64,000 nt of DNA from CATZDY01 sp045599035 (GCA_045599035.1 JAZRVI010000027.1:61518-125517); one strand, 5' to 3'; numbered from the stretch's first letter, positions 8,711-18,248 are shown. The notes: a model not told the origin generated them from the letters alone. Numbers and translations: made by a program.

Positions 8711-8762
8711 CAAACAGGGCTGAAACGGGAAAGATTTCCGGTTCAGCCTTGTTTGTTTTGTT
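8711..8762 (+). terminator. Terminator after sigE
   Basis: Arms CAAACAGGGCTGAAAC and GTTCAGCCTTGTTTG pair with one mismatch and a small bulge, followed by TTTTG. It ends the spoIIG operon. Confidence 0.8.
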
Positions 8763-8773
8763 CTCTCTTGGGT

Positions 8774-8910
8774 AGAATCAAAGTCATCTGAGAGGAGATT
8801 GCCGATTTATAAATTGCTCACGGGCGAAAACCCCATGTGCTTCAGCACTGGGGACAAAGCCCGCCCTGCTTTCTGACCGTGCTGAAGCACGGTCTACTTG
8901 CTTTGATTCT
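8774..8910. repeat. Structured inverted-repeat segment, probable IS200/IS605-type end
   Basis: AGAATCAAAG (8774-8783) and CTTTGATTCT (8901-8910) are perfect 10-bp inverted repeats. Between them lies a hairpin with CCCCA/TGGGG arms around GTGCTTCAGCAC (8837-8848), enclosed by GGGC/GCCC. A second, perfect hairpin is GACCGTGC-TGAA-GCACGGTC (8875-8894). The two loops carry inverted copies of the same 12-mer. Such nested hairpins occur at the ends of IS200/IS605 elements, and a TnpB fragment follows. A small mobile repeat is the alternative. Confidence 0.55.
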
Positions 8911-9297
8911 CAATATATTGTTTTAATGTTTTAACAAAATTCAACAAATTGATATTTGGTGTTGTTTCTATGTTGGAAATATGGTATCAATTACATAGAG
9001 CAGGAAGAATCATATACAAGCAAAAGCAGTTTTTTAGATAAAGATAAACTTCCTGAATACAAGGCAGAACAGCCATACACAGGAAAGTTTAGCGGTAAAA
9101 GAATCCATGGGGGTTTGTATAAAAGTAAAAATGGCACAGCCATCAACGCTGATGTCAATGGAAGTGCCAGCATACTTCGTAAAAGTAAGCAGAATTTCGA
9201 CTGCGACAATATGAAAAACAGGTCATCGGTTCCCGGTCTCAAGCCGGTAACTTTAATACGGGATCGGGACGAACTGCGATCTTTGGTTTTGGCTAAA
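8911..9297 (+). pseudogene. TnpB C-terminal fragment (IS200/IS605 family)
   Basis: From about 8975 the frame reads KYGINYIEQEESYTSKSSF, the TnpB segment with the RuvC-II Glu, then GKRIHGGLYKSKNGT and AINADVNGSASILRK with the RuvC-III Asp. Everything N-terminal is missing or frameshifted, and there is no start. The frame runs on past the end of TnpB into the antisense of the neighbouring S-layer gene, so its stop is meaningless. The fragment abuts, and probably truncated, that gene. TnpB is the RNA-guided nuclease of these elements; this copy cannot be active. Confidence 0.82.
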
Positions 9298-10623
9298 AGT
9301 GTTTTCTCCGCTGTCCAGGCTGGTGTTGGAAATTTCGGTGGCTTGGACGCTGCCATTGTCGGCTACTTCAATTTGATAAACTGCTTTATAAATGGCCTGT
9401 TCTGCTCCTTCCCAGGAACGATAGTACAGGAAAGTCAGGGTATCGCTGCCCGGTTTTTGTCCGGTAACTTCAAACTGGAATATTCCGCCGGCTCCATCTG
9501 TAGCCACATCGGTGCTTGAACTTAAATAATCTTTTTCGGTTACCAGATACAGATCATCATTGGCTTCGGAAACATACCAGCCATAACCAGTGGTCGCATT
9601 GCCCTCCAGTTGAATCAAAGCGGGAGTGGCATTTGGGTCAAAGGTGTTTTCTCTGCTGTCCAGGCTGGCGTTGGAAATTTCGGTGGCTTGGACGCTGCCA
9701 TTGTCGGATACTTCAATTTGATAAACTGCTTTATAAATGGCCTGTTCTGCTCCTTCCCAGGAACGATAGTAAAGGAAGGTCAGGGTATCGCTGCCCGGCT
9801 TTTGTCCGGTAACTTCAAACTGAAAAGTTCCGCCGGCTCCAGCTATAGCCAAATCAGTGCTTGAGCTTAAATAATCTTTTTCGGTTACCAGATACAGATC
9901 GTCATTGGCTTCGGAAACATACCAGCCATAACCAGTGGTCGCATTGCCCTCCAATTGAATCAAAGCGGGAGTGGCATTTTGGCCAAAGGTGTTTTCTCCG
10001 CTGTCCCGGCCAGAATAGAATTTAAGCAAAATTACCGAGAGCTGAGCCCGGGTTAATTGGCCTTTGGGGGACAGAGTGGATTCGGAAGTACCGGTGATAA
10101 TGCCTTCACCGCAAGCCCATTGGAAAGGTCCAATAGCATATTGAGAAATCTGGTCAAAATCATCATAGGACAAAATATTGGTTTCTTCTTCCACATTGCC
10201 GCCCAAATAAATGGCTGCATTCTCCAGGAAGGTTACGGTTTGTTCCCGCGTGAGATATTGATCTACCCCAAACTGACCATTACCCATGCCGCTGGTAATT
10301 CCTACAGAAGCTGCCCATTGAACAGCGTCATGGTAATAGGCATCGGCGGACAGATCAGAAAAATCTTGAACCGTGGCGGCCTGGGGCTGATGATAGAGCA
10401 TCCACAGAGCGTAGACCATTTCGGAACGGGTGACCTGCTGATTAAGTCCAAATTCGCTGGTTGAATCCAATTTAAACACTTGATGTTCAATGGCAAAATT
10501 AACTCCATCGGTGTACCATTGCCCCTCAAGAACATCAGTATAAGAGCTGTCCGCCCAAACTGGAGTCAGGCTCAGACAAAGAGCCAGGAGCAGAGCCAGG
10601 ACGATAGATTTGTTGTGATGCAT
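9253..10623 (-). CDS. Secreted S-layer protein with three SLH domains and tandem chagasin-like inhibitor domains
   Basis: A signal peptide (SIVLALLLALCLSLTPVWA) is followed by three SLH cell-wall anchoring domains at roughly residues 27-80, 90-145 and 155-205. Two nearly identical domains of about 115 residues follow. Each has GNATTGYGW, GAGG and YYRSWE, which correspond to the three loops of the chagasin family (MEROPS I42) of cysteine-peptidase inhibitors. The protein is therefore probably wall-anchored and inhibits papain-type proteases (inference). ATG 10623 has a perfect AGGAGGT upstream. The C-terminus (after GENTF of a third repeat unit) is foreign sequence from the insertion-sequence junction, so the gene has lost at least part of a third inhibitor domain. 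Confidence 0.85.
   Translation of the reverse strand: MHHNKSIVLALLLALCLSLTPVWADSSYTDVLEGQWYTDGVNFAIEHQVFKLDSTSEFGLNQQVTRSEMVYALWMLYHQPQAATVQDFSDLSADAYYHDAVQWAASVGITSGMGNGQFGVDQYLTREQTVTFLENAAIYLGGNVEEETNILSYDDFDQISQYAIGPFQWACGEGIITGTSESTLSPKGQLTRAQLSVILLKFYSGRDSGENTFGQNATPALIQLEGNATTGYGWYVSEANDDLYLVTEKDYLSSSTDLAIAGAGGTFQFEVTGQKPGSDTLTFLYYRSWEGAEQAIYKAVYQIEVSDNGSVQATEISNASLDSRENTFDPNATPALIQLEGNATTGYGWYVSEANDDLYLVTEKDYLSSSTDVATDGAGGIFQFEVTGQKPGSDTLTFLYYRSWEGAEQAIYKAVYQIEVADNGSVQATEISNTSLDSGENTFSQNQRSQFVPIPY
9299..9988. repeat. Two tandem 345-bp direct repeats encoding the inhibitor domains
   Basis: The unit starting GTGTTTTCTC at 9299 recurs at 9644 and its start again at 9989, a period of 345 bp (115 codons). 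The copies differ at only a few positions, implying recent duplication or gene conversion. Slippage or recombination could change domain number. Confidence 0.9.
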
Positions 10624-10926
10624 AAAGCTAAACCTCCTTTTGATTTGCTTAATTGTTAGATAACTTTCAAAGACAAAAAGTTTCGGAAATTTGTAAAAGC
10701 CAATAATTATCCGGCCAAAGATTTTTATTTGACAGGAAAAAAATTGTTTGGTATAATAAAGAAATATCTGTTTTATCCTAAAGCTAAATTTGTTCGGTGA
10801 TGAATTTGCTAAATAAAACTTCAAACTAATAATAAAAAATGAAAGCGAGGTATTGACGGAAGGTCAAGCCTTGTTTTTGTTGTCTGTTTTAGTATGGCAT
10901 TACTCTTGTAAGGGGTGTGGTGTTTT
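10624..10926 (+). promoter_or_regulatory. rpoBC promoter and leader
   Basis: A perfect sigma-A promoter, TTGACA at 10729-10734 and TATAAT at 10752-10757 with a 17-bp spacer, points to rpoB. The expected transcript has a leader of about 160 nt. No rplL or other ribosomal gene is upstream. The divergent S-layer gene has its AGGAGGT in the first 20 bp; no promoter for it is obvious. AAGGGGTG at 10910-10917 is the rpoB ribosome site. Confidence 0.85.
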
Positions 10927-13900
10927 ATGTCAGCTTCTCGGGAACAGAGAAGTTTTGCTAAATTGCAGGAAGTTTTGGAACTGCCCAACCTGATCGAGGT
11001 GCAGAGAAATTCTTATCAATGGTTTTTGGATGAAGGCTTGAAGGAAGTTTTTGAGGATGTTTCCCCAATTCAGGACTTTTCCGGCAACTTGATTTTGGAG
11101 CTGGGCAAGCCGGATCCGGATGATCCGGATTATCAGTTGGGCTATTATCTGGATAAGCCCAAATATGAGGTGGAAGAGTGTAAAGAACGGGATGTCAGTT
11201 ATGCCTCTCCGCTGAAAATCAGAGCGGTTTTGACCAACAAGCTGACCGGTGAAATGAAAGAACAAAAGGTCTTTATGGGGGATTTCCCCAAAATGACTGA
11301 AAAAGGCACCTTTATTATTAATGGAGCCGAAAGGGTTATTGTTTCTCAGTTAGTTCGTTCTCCCGGAGTATATTTCAGTGAAACCAGGGATAATTTTGGT
11401 AAAAAAATGTATGGGGCCACCATTATTCCCAATCGGGGAGCCTGGCTGGAATTTGAGTCTGACTTAAACGATCATATTTTTGTTCGAATTGATCGCAACC
11501 GCAAAATGCCGGCAACCGTTTTATTGCGGGCTTTGGGCTATAGCTCCAATGCGGAAATTATGAACCTGTTTGGCGAAAACCGCTTTATTCAGGATACTTT
11601 GGCCAGAGATACTACCAACTCAACAGAAGATGCCTTAATCGAGATTTATAAAAAACTGAGACCCGGCGAGCCTTCCACGGTGGATAGTGCCCGTTCGCTG
11701 CTGCATACCCTGTTTTCCGACCCCAAACGCTATGATTTGGCCAATGTGGGGCGTTATAAGCTGAATAAAAAGCTAAAGCACGGAATCCTGTATAAGTATC
11801 CGGAACAATATGCCCAGACCGATTTGATTTCAAGCAGCGGTCAGGTTTTGTTGCGGGAAGGCGAACCGATTACTTTGGAAGCAGCTCAGGAATTGGGCGA
11901 AGAAGGAGTGCGGCTGGGAGTTTGTGAATATGATCAGCTTCTTAAAGCTTACCTTCCTTCCCACCGGCAGTTTATTCGCCAACTGGAAATAGAAGATATT
12001 TTGTGTACAATTAGATATATGTTGGGGTTAATGGAAGAAGAATCCAAGGGCAAGGTGGATGATATTGACCATTTGGGCAATCGCCGTCTGCGTTCGGTTG
12101 GAGAGCTTTTGCAAAATCAGTTCCGAATTGGTTTGTCCAGAATGGAAAGAGTGGTGCGAGAAAGAATGACCATTCAGGATACCGATGCGGTTACTCCCCA
12201 GGTTTTAATTAATATTCGACCAGTAGTGGCTTCCATCAAGGAATTTTTTGGTTCCAGCCAACTTTCCCAGTTTATGGATCAAACTAACCCCCTGGCTGAA
12301 CTGACCCACAAACGGCGGCTTTCCGCTTTGGGACCGGGTGGCTTGAGCCGGGAAAGAGCTGGCTTTGATGTGCGGGATGTACACCTTTCCCACTATGGCC
12401 GGATGTGTCCGATTGAAACCCCGGAAGGTCCGAACATTGGCTTAATTGGTTCACTCAGTACCTATGCCCGGGTGAATATTTTTGGCTTTATCGAAACCCC
12501 TTATCGAAAAGTAGAGAACAAACGGGTTACCAATGAAATTGTTTATTTGACGGCTGACGAAGAGGAAGGAGTTAATATTGCTCAAGCCAATGCTCCTTTG
12601 GACGCAGAAGGCTATTTTCTCGAAAGCAAGGTTAATGCTCGAAATCCAGAATTTGTCATTGTGACCCCGGAACATGTTGATTATATGGATGTTTCACCCA
12701 AGCAGGTTTTTAGTGTTGCTACCGGCCTGATTCCTTTTTTGGAACATGATGATGCCAACCGGGCTTTAATGGGAGCCAATATGCAGCGGCAGGCGGTACC
12801 TTTGCTGCGGGCTCAGGCTCCCCGGGTCGGAACTGGCATGGAGTATAAAACTGCCAAGGACAGCGGAGCTGTGGTGGTTTCCAAAAAAAGCGGTATTGTG
12901 GAAAGAGTTACCGCTCAGGAAATTGTTTTGGCCTGTGACGATGGCAGCAAGGAACGGCATAAGCTCTTGAAATTTACCCGTTCCAACCAGGGAACCTGTG
13001 CCAACCAAAAGCCCATTGTGGAAAAAGGCGAACGGGTGGCCGCAGATCAAATTATTGCCGACGGTCCTTCCACCGAAAACGGTTATCTGGCTTTGGGGCG
13101 GAATATTCTGGTCGCCTTTATGCCCTGGGACGGCTATAATTATGAGGATGCTATTTTAATCAGTGAAAAAGCAGTGAAGGAGGATTTCTTTACCTCCATT
13201 CACATTGAAGAATATGAATGTGATGCCCGGGACACCAAATTGGGGCCGGAAGTCATTACCCGGGATATTCCCAATGTCGGGGAAGAAATCCTGAAAGATT
13301 TGGACGATATGGGCATTATCCGGGTGGGAGCTGAAGTTCGCCCCGGAGATATTTTGGTGGGCAAGGTTACCCCCAAAGGGGTGACTGAGCTGACTGCCGA
13401 AGAAAAACTGCTGCGAGCCATTTTTGGGGACAGTGCCAGGGAGGTTCGGGATACTTCTTTGCGGGTTCCCCACGGGGAAGCCGGCAAAATTGTGGATGTC
13501 AAGGTCTTTTCCAGGCAAAATAATGATGAGCTGCCTCCTGGGGTCAACCAACTGGTTCGAGTTTATATTGCCCAGAAACGAAAAATTTCCGAAGGGGACA
13601 AAATGGCCGGACGGCATGGGAACAAAGGGGTAGTGGCTCGGATTCTGCCGGAAGAGGATATGCCCTTTTTGCCCGACGGTACTTCAGTCGAAATTGTTCT
13701 TAATCCTTTGGGAGTGCCTTCCCGAATGAATATTGGACAGGTTTTGGAAACCCATTTGGGCTGGGCAGCTCGGGGAAATAAAAACTATGGTCAGGGAGAT
13801 GGCTATTATGCCGTAACTCCGGTTTTTAACGGAGCCACCGAGGATGATATTCTAAACTCTCTGAAAGAATCCGGTTTGCCCGAAAACGGCAAAACCGTTT

Positions 13901-14601
13901 TATATGATGGACGCACCGGAGAACCCTATGATAATCCCATTACCGTGGGTTATGTTTATATGCTGAAGCTGCACCACCTGGTGGACGATAAAATTCACGC
14001 TCGTTCCACCGGCCCTTATTCTTTGGTTACCCAGCAGCCTTTGGGCGGGAAAGCTCAATTTGGCGGCCAGCGTTTTGGAGAAATGGAAGTTTGGGCTTTG
14101 GAAGCTTATGGAGCAGCCTATACCCTTCAGGAAATTTTGACTGTTAAGTCTGATGATATTGTAGGTCGGGTCAAAACCTATGAATCCATTGTTAAGGGCG
14201 AAAATGTGCCGGAACCGGGAGTTCCGGAATCCTTTAAGGTTTTAATTAAAGAACTGCAAAGCCTGGGCTTGAATATGAAGGTTTTGTCTGAAGATAATGA
14301 GGAAATCGAAATTAAAGAAATTGATGATGACCCCGAAGATGAAACTGAGGATATGGGGGGCGATCCCCGCAGTAATCAGCCAGCCGAATTTATGCCGGAT
14401 GAATTTGCTGAAGATGAAGATTCAGAAACCGATTATGAAGATGATTCCAACGAATTTGAATCCGATGAAAATCTGCCGGATGAAGAAATAGAAGCCAGAA
14501 TTGCAGCCGATATGCAAAATGGCAATCTGCTTCCGGATGATGAATTATTTGAGGATGAAGTAAGCGATTTGGAACTGGTCGATAAAAAGAATTTTTATTA
14601 A
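10927..14601 (+). CDS. rpoB: RpoB, RNA polymerase beta subunit
   Basis: Catalytic core subunit of RNA polymerase, about 1224 residues. The rifampicin region SQLSQFMDQTNPLAELTHKR keeps the sensitive residues (Asp516, His526 and Ser531 in E. coli numbering). Also visible are GRMCPIETPEGPNIGLIGSL, the active-site region MPWDGYNYEDAI, and the conserved GDKMAGRHGNKG. The last 90 or so residues after the family end are a very acidic tail (for example EDEDSETDYEDDSNEFESDE). Start at ATG 10927 fits the AAGGGGTG ribosome site; the frame is also open from GTG 10915. rpoC follows 33 bp later. Confidence 0.98.
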   Translation: MSASREQRSFAKLQEVLELPNLIEVQRNSYQWFLDEGLKEVFEDVSPIQDFSGNLILELGKPDPDDPDYQLGYYLDKPKYEVEECKERDVSYASPLKIRAVLTNKLTGEMKEQKVFMGDFPKMTEKGTFIINGAERVIVSQLVRSPGVYFSETRDNFGKKMYGATIIPNRGAWLEFESDLNDHIFVRIDRNRKMPATVLLRALGYSSNAEIMNLFGENRFIQDTLARDTTNSTEDALIEIYKKLRPGEPSTVDSARSLLHTLFSDPKRYDLANVGRYKLNKKLKHGILYKYPEQYAQTDLISSSGQVLLREGEPITLEAAQELGEEGVRLGVCEYDQLLKAYLPSHRQFIRQLEIEDILCTIRYMLGLMEEESKGKVDDIDHLGNRRLRSVGELLQNQFRIGLSRMERVVRERMTIQDTDAVTPQVLINIRPVVASIKEFFGSSQLSQFMDQTNPLAELTHKRRLSALGPGGLSRERAGFDVRDVHLSHYGRMCPIETPEGPNIGLIGSLSTYARVNIFGFIETPYRKVENKRVTNEIVYLTADEEEGVNIAQANAPLDAEGYFLESKVNARNPEFVIVTPEHVDYMDVSPKQVFSVATGLIPFLEHDDANRALMGANMQRQAVPLLRAQAPRVGTGMEYKTAKDSGAVVVSKKSGIVERVTAQEIVLACDDGSKERHKLLKFTRSNQGTCANQKPIVEKGERVAADQIIADGPSTENGYLALGRNILVAFMPWDGYNYEDAILISEKAVKEDFFTSIHIEEYECDARDTKLGPEVITRDIPNVGEEILKDLDDMGIIRVGAEVRPGDILVGKVTPKGVTELTAEEKLLRAIFGDSAREVRDTSLRVPHGEAGKIVDVKVFSRQNNDELPPGVNQLVRVYIAQKRKISEGDKMAGRHGNKGVVARILPEEDMPFLPDGTSVEIVLNPLGVPSRMNIGQVLETHLGWAARGNKNYGQGDGYYAVTPVFNGATEDDILNSLKESGLPENGKTVLYDGRTGEPYDNPITVGYVYMLKLHHLVDDKIHARSTGPYSLVTQQPLGGKAQFGGQRFGEMEVWALEAYGAAYTLQEILTVKSDDIVGRVKTYESIVKGENVPEPGVPESFKVLIKELQSLGLNMKVLSEDNEEIEIKEIDDDPEDETEDMGGDPRSNQPAEFMPDEFAEDEDSETDYEDDSNEFESDENLPDEEIEARIAADMQNGNLLPDDELFEDEVSDLELVDKKNFY

Positions 14602-14634
14602 TCGGGAAAGATCCAGGGGGAGCGTGGTTTATTA

Positions 14635-17600
14635 ATGTTAGACTTGAATAATTTTGACTGTATCCAGATTGGCCTGGCTTCTCCCGACCAAATTAGAACC
14701 TGGTCGAGCGGAGAAGTCAAAAAACCGGAAACTATTAATTATAGAACCTTGAAACCAGAACGGGATGGTTTATTTTGTGAACGGATTTTTGGTCCCACCA
14801 AGGATTGGGAATGTCACTGCGGCAAATATAAAAGAGTTCGTTATAAAGGGGTTATTTGTGATCGCTGCGGAGTAGAAATTACCCGTTCCAAAGTGCGGCG
14901 GGAAAGATTGGGGCATATTGAATTGGCGGCTCCAGTTTCCCATATCTGGTATTTCAAAGGGATTCCCAGCCGAATGGGGTTATTGTTGGATATGTCGCCT
15001 CGGGCTTTGGATAAAGTGCTTTATTTTATTTCCTATGTAGTAACCGATCCCGGAGATACCGATTTGTTGAAAAAACAGCTTTTGACCGAAGGGGAATATC
15101 GGGAGAAAAGGGAAAAATATGGAGATGCTTTTCAGGCTGGTATGGGAGCCGAATCAGTTAAGGTTTTGCTGGAAGAAATTGATTTGGACGAATTAAGTCA
15201 GGAATTACGCCGGGAGGTCACCGAATCCAGCGGGCAGCGGAGAATTAGAGCTGTCCGCCGTCTGGAAGTGGTGGAATCCTTCCGGACTTCCGGGGATCAG
15301 CCTTCCTGGATGATTATGGATGTAGTTCCAGTAATTCCGCCGGAATTGCGGCCAATGGTTCAGCTTGATGGGGGGCGTTTTGCCACCTCGGACTTAAACG
15401 ATTTATATCGGAGAGTGATTAACCGCAATAATCGTTTAAAAAGATTGTTGGACTTGGGAGCTCCGGATATTATTGTTCGCAATGAAAAAAGAATGCTGCA
15501 GGAAGCGGTGGATGCTTTAATTGATAATGGACGGCGAGGCCGTCCGGTTACCGGTCCCGGCAACCGAGCCTTAAAGTCCCTGAGCGACTTGCTGAAAGGC
15601 AAGCAGGGACGGTTCCGGCAGAACCTGCTGGGCAAACGGGTGGACTATTCGGGGCGTTCAGTTATTGTGGTTGGCCCTACCTTGCAAATGCACCAATGCG
15701 GCCTGCCCAAGGAAATGGCTTTGGAATTGTTTAAGCCCTTTGTGATGAAAAAGCTGGTTAATGACAGCGTAGCCCATAATATTAAAAGTGCCAAACGGAT
15801 GGTGGAAAGAGTAGATCCCAAGGTTTGGGATGTGCTGGAGGATGTCATCAGCCAGCATCCGGTTTTGCTGAACCGGGCTCCCACTTTGCACCGATTGGGG
15901 ATTCAGGCTTTTGAACCCATTTTGGTGGAAGGCCGAGCCATTCAAATTCACCCCATGGTTTGTACGGCCTATAATGCCGATTTTGATGGTGATCAAATGG
16001 CGGTTCATGTGCCTTTGTCGGTGGAAGCCCAGGCCGAAGCCCGTTTGCTGATGCTTTCAGTGCATAATATTCTAAATCCCAAGGACGGCAAGCCGGTAGC
16101 CGTACCCACCCAGGATATGGTTTTGGGCTGTTATTATTTGACCATGGAAAAAAGTGGGGTCAAAGGGGAAGGCCATTATTATCGGGATATGGACGAAGCG
16201 ATTATGGCTTATGAAAACGGCTTTTTGAGCCTGCACGCCAAAATCAAAGTCCGGCACCGGGGTGAATTAATGGAAACCACCATGGGACGAATGATTTTTA
16301 ATGAAGTCATTCCGGATAAACTGGGCTATAAAAACCTGGTAGCCGAGAAAAAAACCCTGGGCAAAATTGTGGAAGAATGTTATAACGAACTTGGACTGTC
16401 CGTTACCAGCAAACTGCTGGACGGCCTGAAAAGAGTGGGCTTTAAATATGCCAGCCGAGCCGGGATCAGTATTTCTCTTTCGGATATTGTAGTGCCGCAA
16501 GAAAAGAAAACTATTTTGGCAGAAACCGAACGCCTGGTCGAAAAAGTGGAAAAACAATATGAACGGGGTTTTCGTACCGAAAATGAGCGTTATAAAAAGG
16601 TTATCGACCTTTGGAACGAAGCCACCGATCAGGTGGGAAAGGCTTTGATGGATACATTGGATCGCTTTAACTCGGTTTACATGATGTCCAATTCTGGAGC
16701 CAGAGGTAATCCGAAGCAGATTCGGCAATTGGCGGGAATGAGGGGCTTGATGGCTGACCCCTCCGGCCATGTTATTGAATTGCCGATTAAGGCCAATTTC
16801 CGGGAAGGCTTGACCGTTTTGGAATACTTTATTTCCACCCACGGAGCCAGAAAAGGTCTGGCTGATACTGCCCTCAGAACGGCAGACTCCGGGTATCTGA
16901 CCCGCCGTTTGGTTGATGTGGCTCAGGATGTAATCGTCCGGGAAATTGATTGCGGCACCGAAGAAGGAATTGTAGTTGAAAAAATTAAGGATGGCACCGA
17001 AGTTATCGAAAATCTGGCTGACCGGATTATGGGTCGGATTGCCTTTGAAAATATTGTAGATCCGGAAACCGGGGAAATTATTGTGGCTCAAGGTCAGATG
17101 ATTACCAATGACAAAAATTCCAATTATGCGGTGGATCGGATTATACAGGCTGGAATTGACAAAGTTAAAATTCGTTCGGTTTTGACCTGCAAAAGTCGGC
17201 ATGGGGTTTGCCGTGCCTGTTATGGCCGCAACCTGGCTACTGGCGGTGTGGTAGACATTGGGGAAGCAGTGGGAATTATTGCCGCTCAGTCCATTGGAGA
17301 ACCGGGTACACAATTAACCATGCGAACTTTCCATACCGGCGGGGTAGCAGCGGCGGAAGATATTACCCAGGGGCTTCCTCGTGTTGAAGAATTGTTTGAG
17401 GCTCGCAAGCCGAAAGGTCAGGCGATTATTACCGAAATCACTGGTCGGGTTAATATTCAGGAGGTTTCCGGCAAGCGTAAAGTGGAAGTGGTAGCTGATG
17501 ATGGGGAAAGAGTAATCTATGATATTAACTATGGAGCCAGATTAAAGGTTAAAGATGATGATTTGGTGGAAGCTGGGGACGAATTAACTGAAGGTTCCAT

Positions 17601-18246
17601 TAATCCCAATGACTTGTTGAAAATTAAAGGACCTCAAGGCGTTCAATTATATTTGTTGCAGGAAGTGCAAAAGGTTTATCGGTTGCAAGGGGTGGAAATT
17701 AACGATAAACATATTGAAGTTATGATTCGCCAAATGATGCGGAAGGTTAAAATTGAAGAAGCCGGAGATACTGATTTATTGCCCGGTTCTTTGGTGGATA
17801 CCTTTGATTTGGACAAAGAAAATCAGAAGATCCTGGAAGAAGGCGGCAATCCGGCAGAAGGCAAAGCCGTGCTGCTGGGGATTACCAAAGCTTCCCTGGC
17901 CACAGATTCCTTCTTGTCTGCGGCTTCCTTCCAGGAAACTACTCGAGTTTTGACAGAAGCAGCCATTAAAGGCAAAAAAGATCCGCTGCTGGGCTTAAAA
18001 GAAAATGTTATTATTGGAAAACTGGTTCCGGCGGGAACAGGGATGTCCTGCTATCGGGATGTAGAGGTAGTTTCTAAATCGGATCCTCTGCCAAAGCTTC
18101 AAGAATCAACGGAAAATGCAGATTTGCCCCGACTGGAAGAAGCGGTGGAACAGGCTGAATCTGAGGATGATTTGGAAGAAATAGACCTGATGGAAGAAGC
18201 AGAACAAATGGAAATTATGGAAGCAGCTATGAAAATGGATGAATAA
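14635..18246 (+). CDS. rpoC: RpoC, RNA polymerase beta' subunit
   Basis: Largest catalytic subunit, 1203 residues. The N-terminal zinc site is CHCGKYKRVRYKGVICDRC. The catalytic NADFDGDQMAVH binds the two magnesium ions. The second zinc site is DCGTEEG with CKSRHGVCRACYG, and the trigger-loop region around EPGTQLTMRTFHTGG is intact. Like RpoB it ends in an acidic stretch (ESEDDLEEIDLMEEAEQ). AGGGGGAG precedes the ATG by about 12 bp, a little long. A strong terminator follows; rpsL and rpsG, the usual next genes, are absent. Confidence 0.98.
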   Translation: MLDLNNFDCIQIGLASPDQIRTWSSGEVKKPETINYRTLKPERDGLFCERIFGPTKDWECHCGKYKRVRYKGVICDRCGVEITRSKVRRERLGHIELAAPVSHIWYFKGIPSRMGLLLDMSPRALDKVLYFISYVVTDPGDTDLLKKQLLTEGEYREKREKYGDAFQAGMGAESVKVLLEEIDLDELSQELRREVTESSGQRRIRAVRRLEVVESFRTSGDQPSWMIMDVVPVIPPELRPMVQLDGGRFATSDLNDLYRRVINRNNRLKRLLDLGAPDIIVRNEKRMLQEAVDALIDNGRRGRPVTGPGNRALKSLSDLLKGKQGRFRQNLLGKRVDYSGRSVIVVGPTLQMHQCGLPKEMALELFKPFVMKKLVNDSVAHNIKSAKRMVERVDPKVWDVLEDVISQHPVLLNRAPTLHRLGIQAFEPILVEGRAIQIHPMVCTAYNADFDGDQMAVHVPLSVEAQAEARLLMLSVHNILNPKDGKPVAVPTQDMVLGCYYLTMEKSGVKGEGHYYRDMDEAIMAYENGFLSLHAKIKVRHRGELMETTMGRMIFNEVIPDKLGYKNLVAEKKTLGKIVEECYNELGLSVTSKLLDGLKRVGFKYASRAGISISLSDIVVPQEKKTILAETERLVEKVEKQYERGFRTENERYKKVIDLWNEATDQVGKALMDTLDRFNSVYMMSNSGARGNPKQIRQLAGMRGLMADPSGHVIELPIKANFREGLTVLEYFISTHGARKGLADTALRTADSGYLTRRLVDVAQDVIVREIDCGTEEGIVVEKIKDGTEVIENLADRIMGRIAFENIVDPETGEIIVAQGQMITNDKNSNYAVDRIIQAGIDKVKIRSVLTCKSRHGVCRACYGRNLATGGVVDIGEAVGIIAAQSIGEPGTQLTMRTFHTGGVAAAEDITQGLPRVEELFEARKPKGQAIITEITGRVNIQEVSGKRKVEVVADDGERVIYDINYGARLKVKDDDLVEAGDELTEGSINPNDLLKIKGPQGVQLYLLQEVQKVYRLQGVEINDKHIEVMIRQMMRKVKIEEAGDTDLLPGSLVDTFDLDKENQKILEEGGNPAEGKAVLLGITKASLATDSFLSAASFQETTRVLTEAAIKGKKDPLLGLKENVIIGKLVPAGTGMSCYRDVEVVSKSDPLPKLQESTENADLPRLEEAVEQAESEDDLEEIDLMEEAEQMEIMEAAMKMDE

Positions 18247-18248
18247 GG

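Noticed and set aside
8956..9519. A 187-codon open frame on the plus strand
   Set aside because: Its first part is the TnpB remnant; the rest is antisense to the repeat-containing S-layer gene. There is no proper start.
9299..9988. A possible CRISPR or similar array from repeated sequence
   Set aside because: The repeats are 345 bp, contiguous and in frame, encoding protein domains; there are no spacers.
16267..17313. A 348-codon minus-strand frame
   Set aside because: Antisense to rpoC; long only because the sense gene's codon usage avoids stops there.
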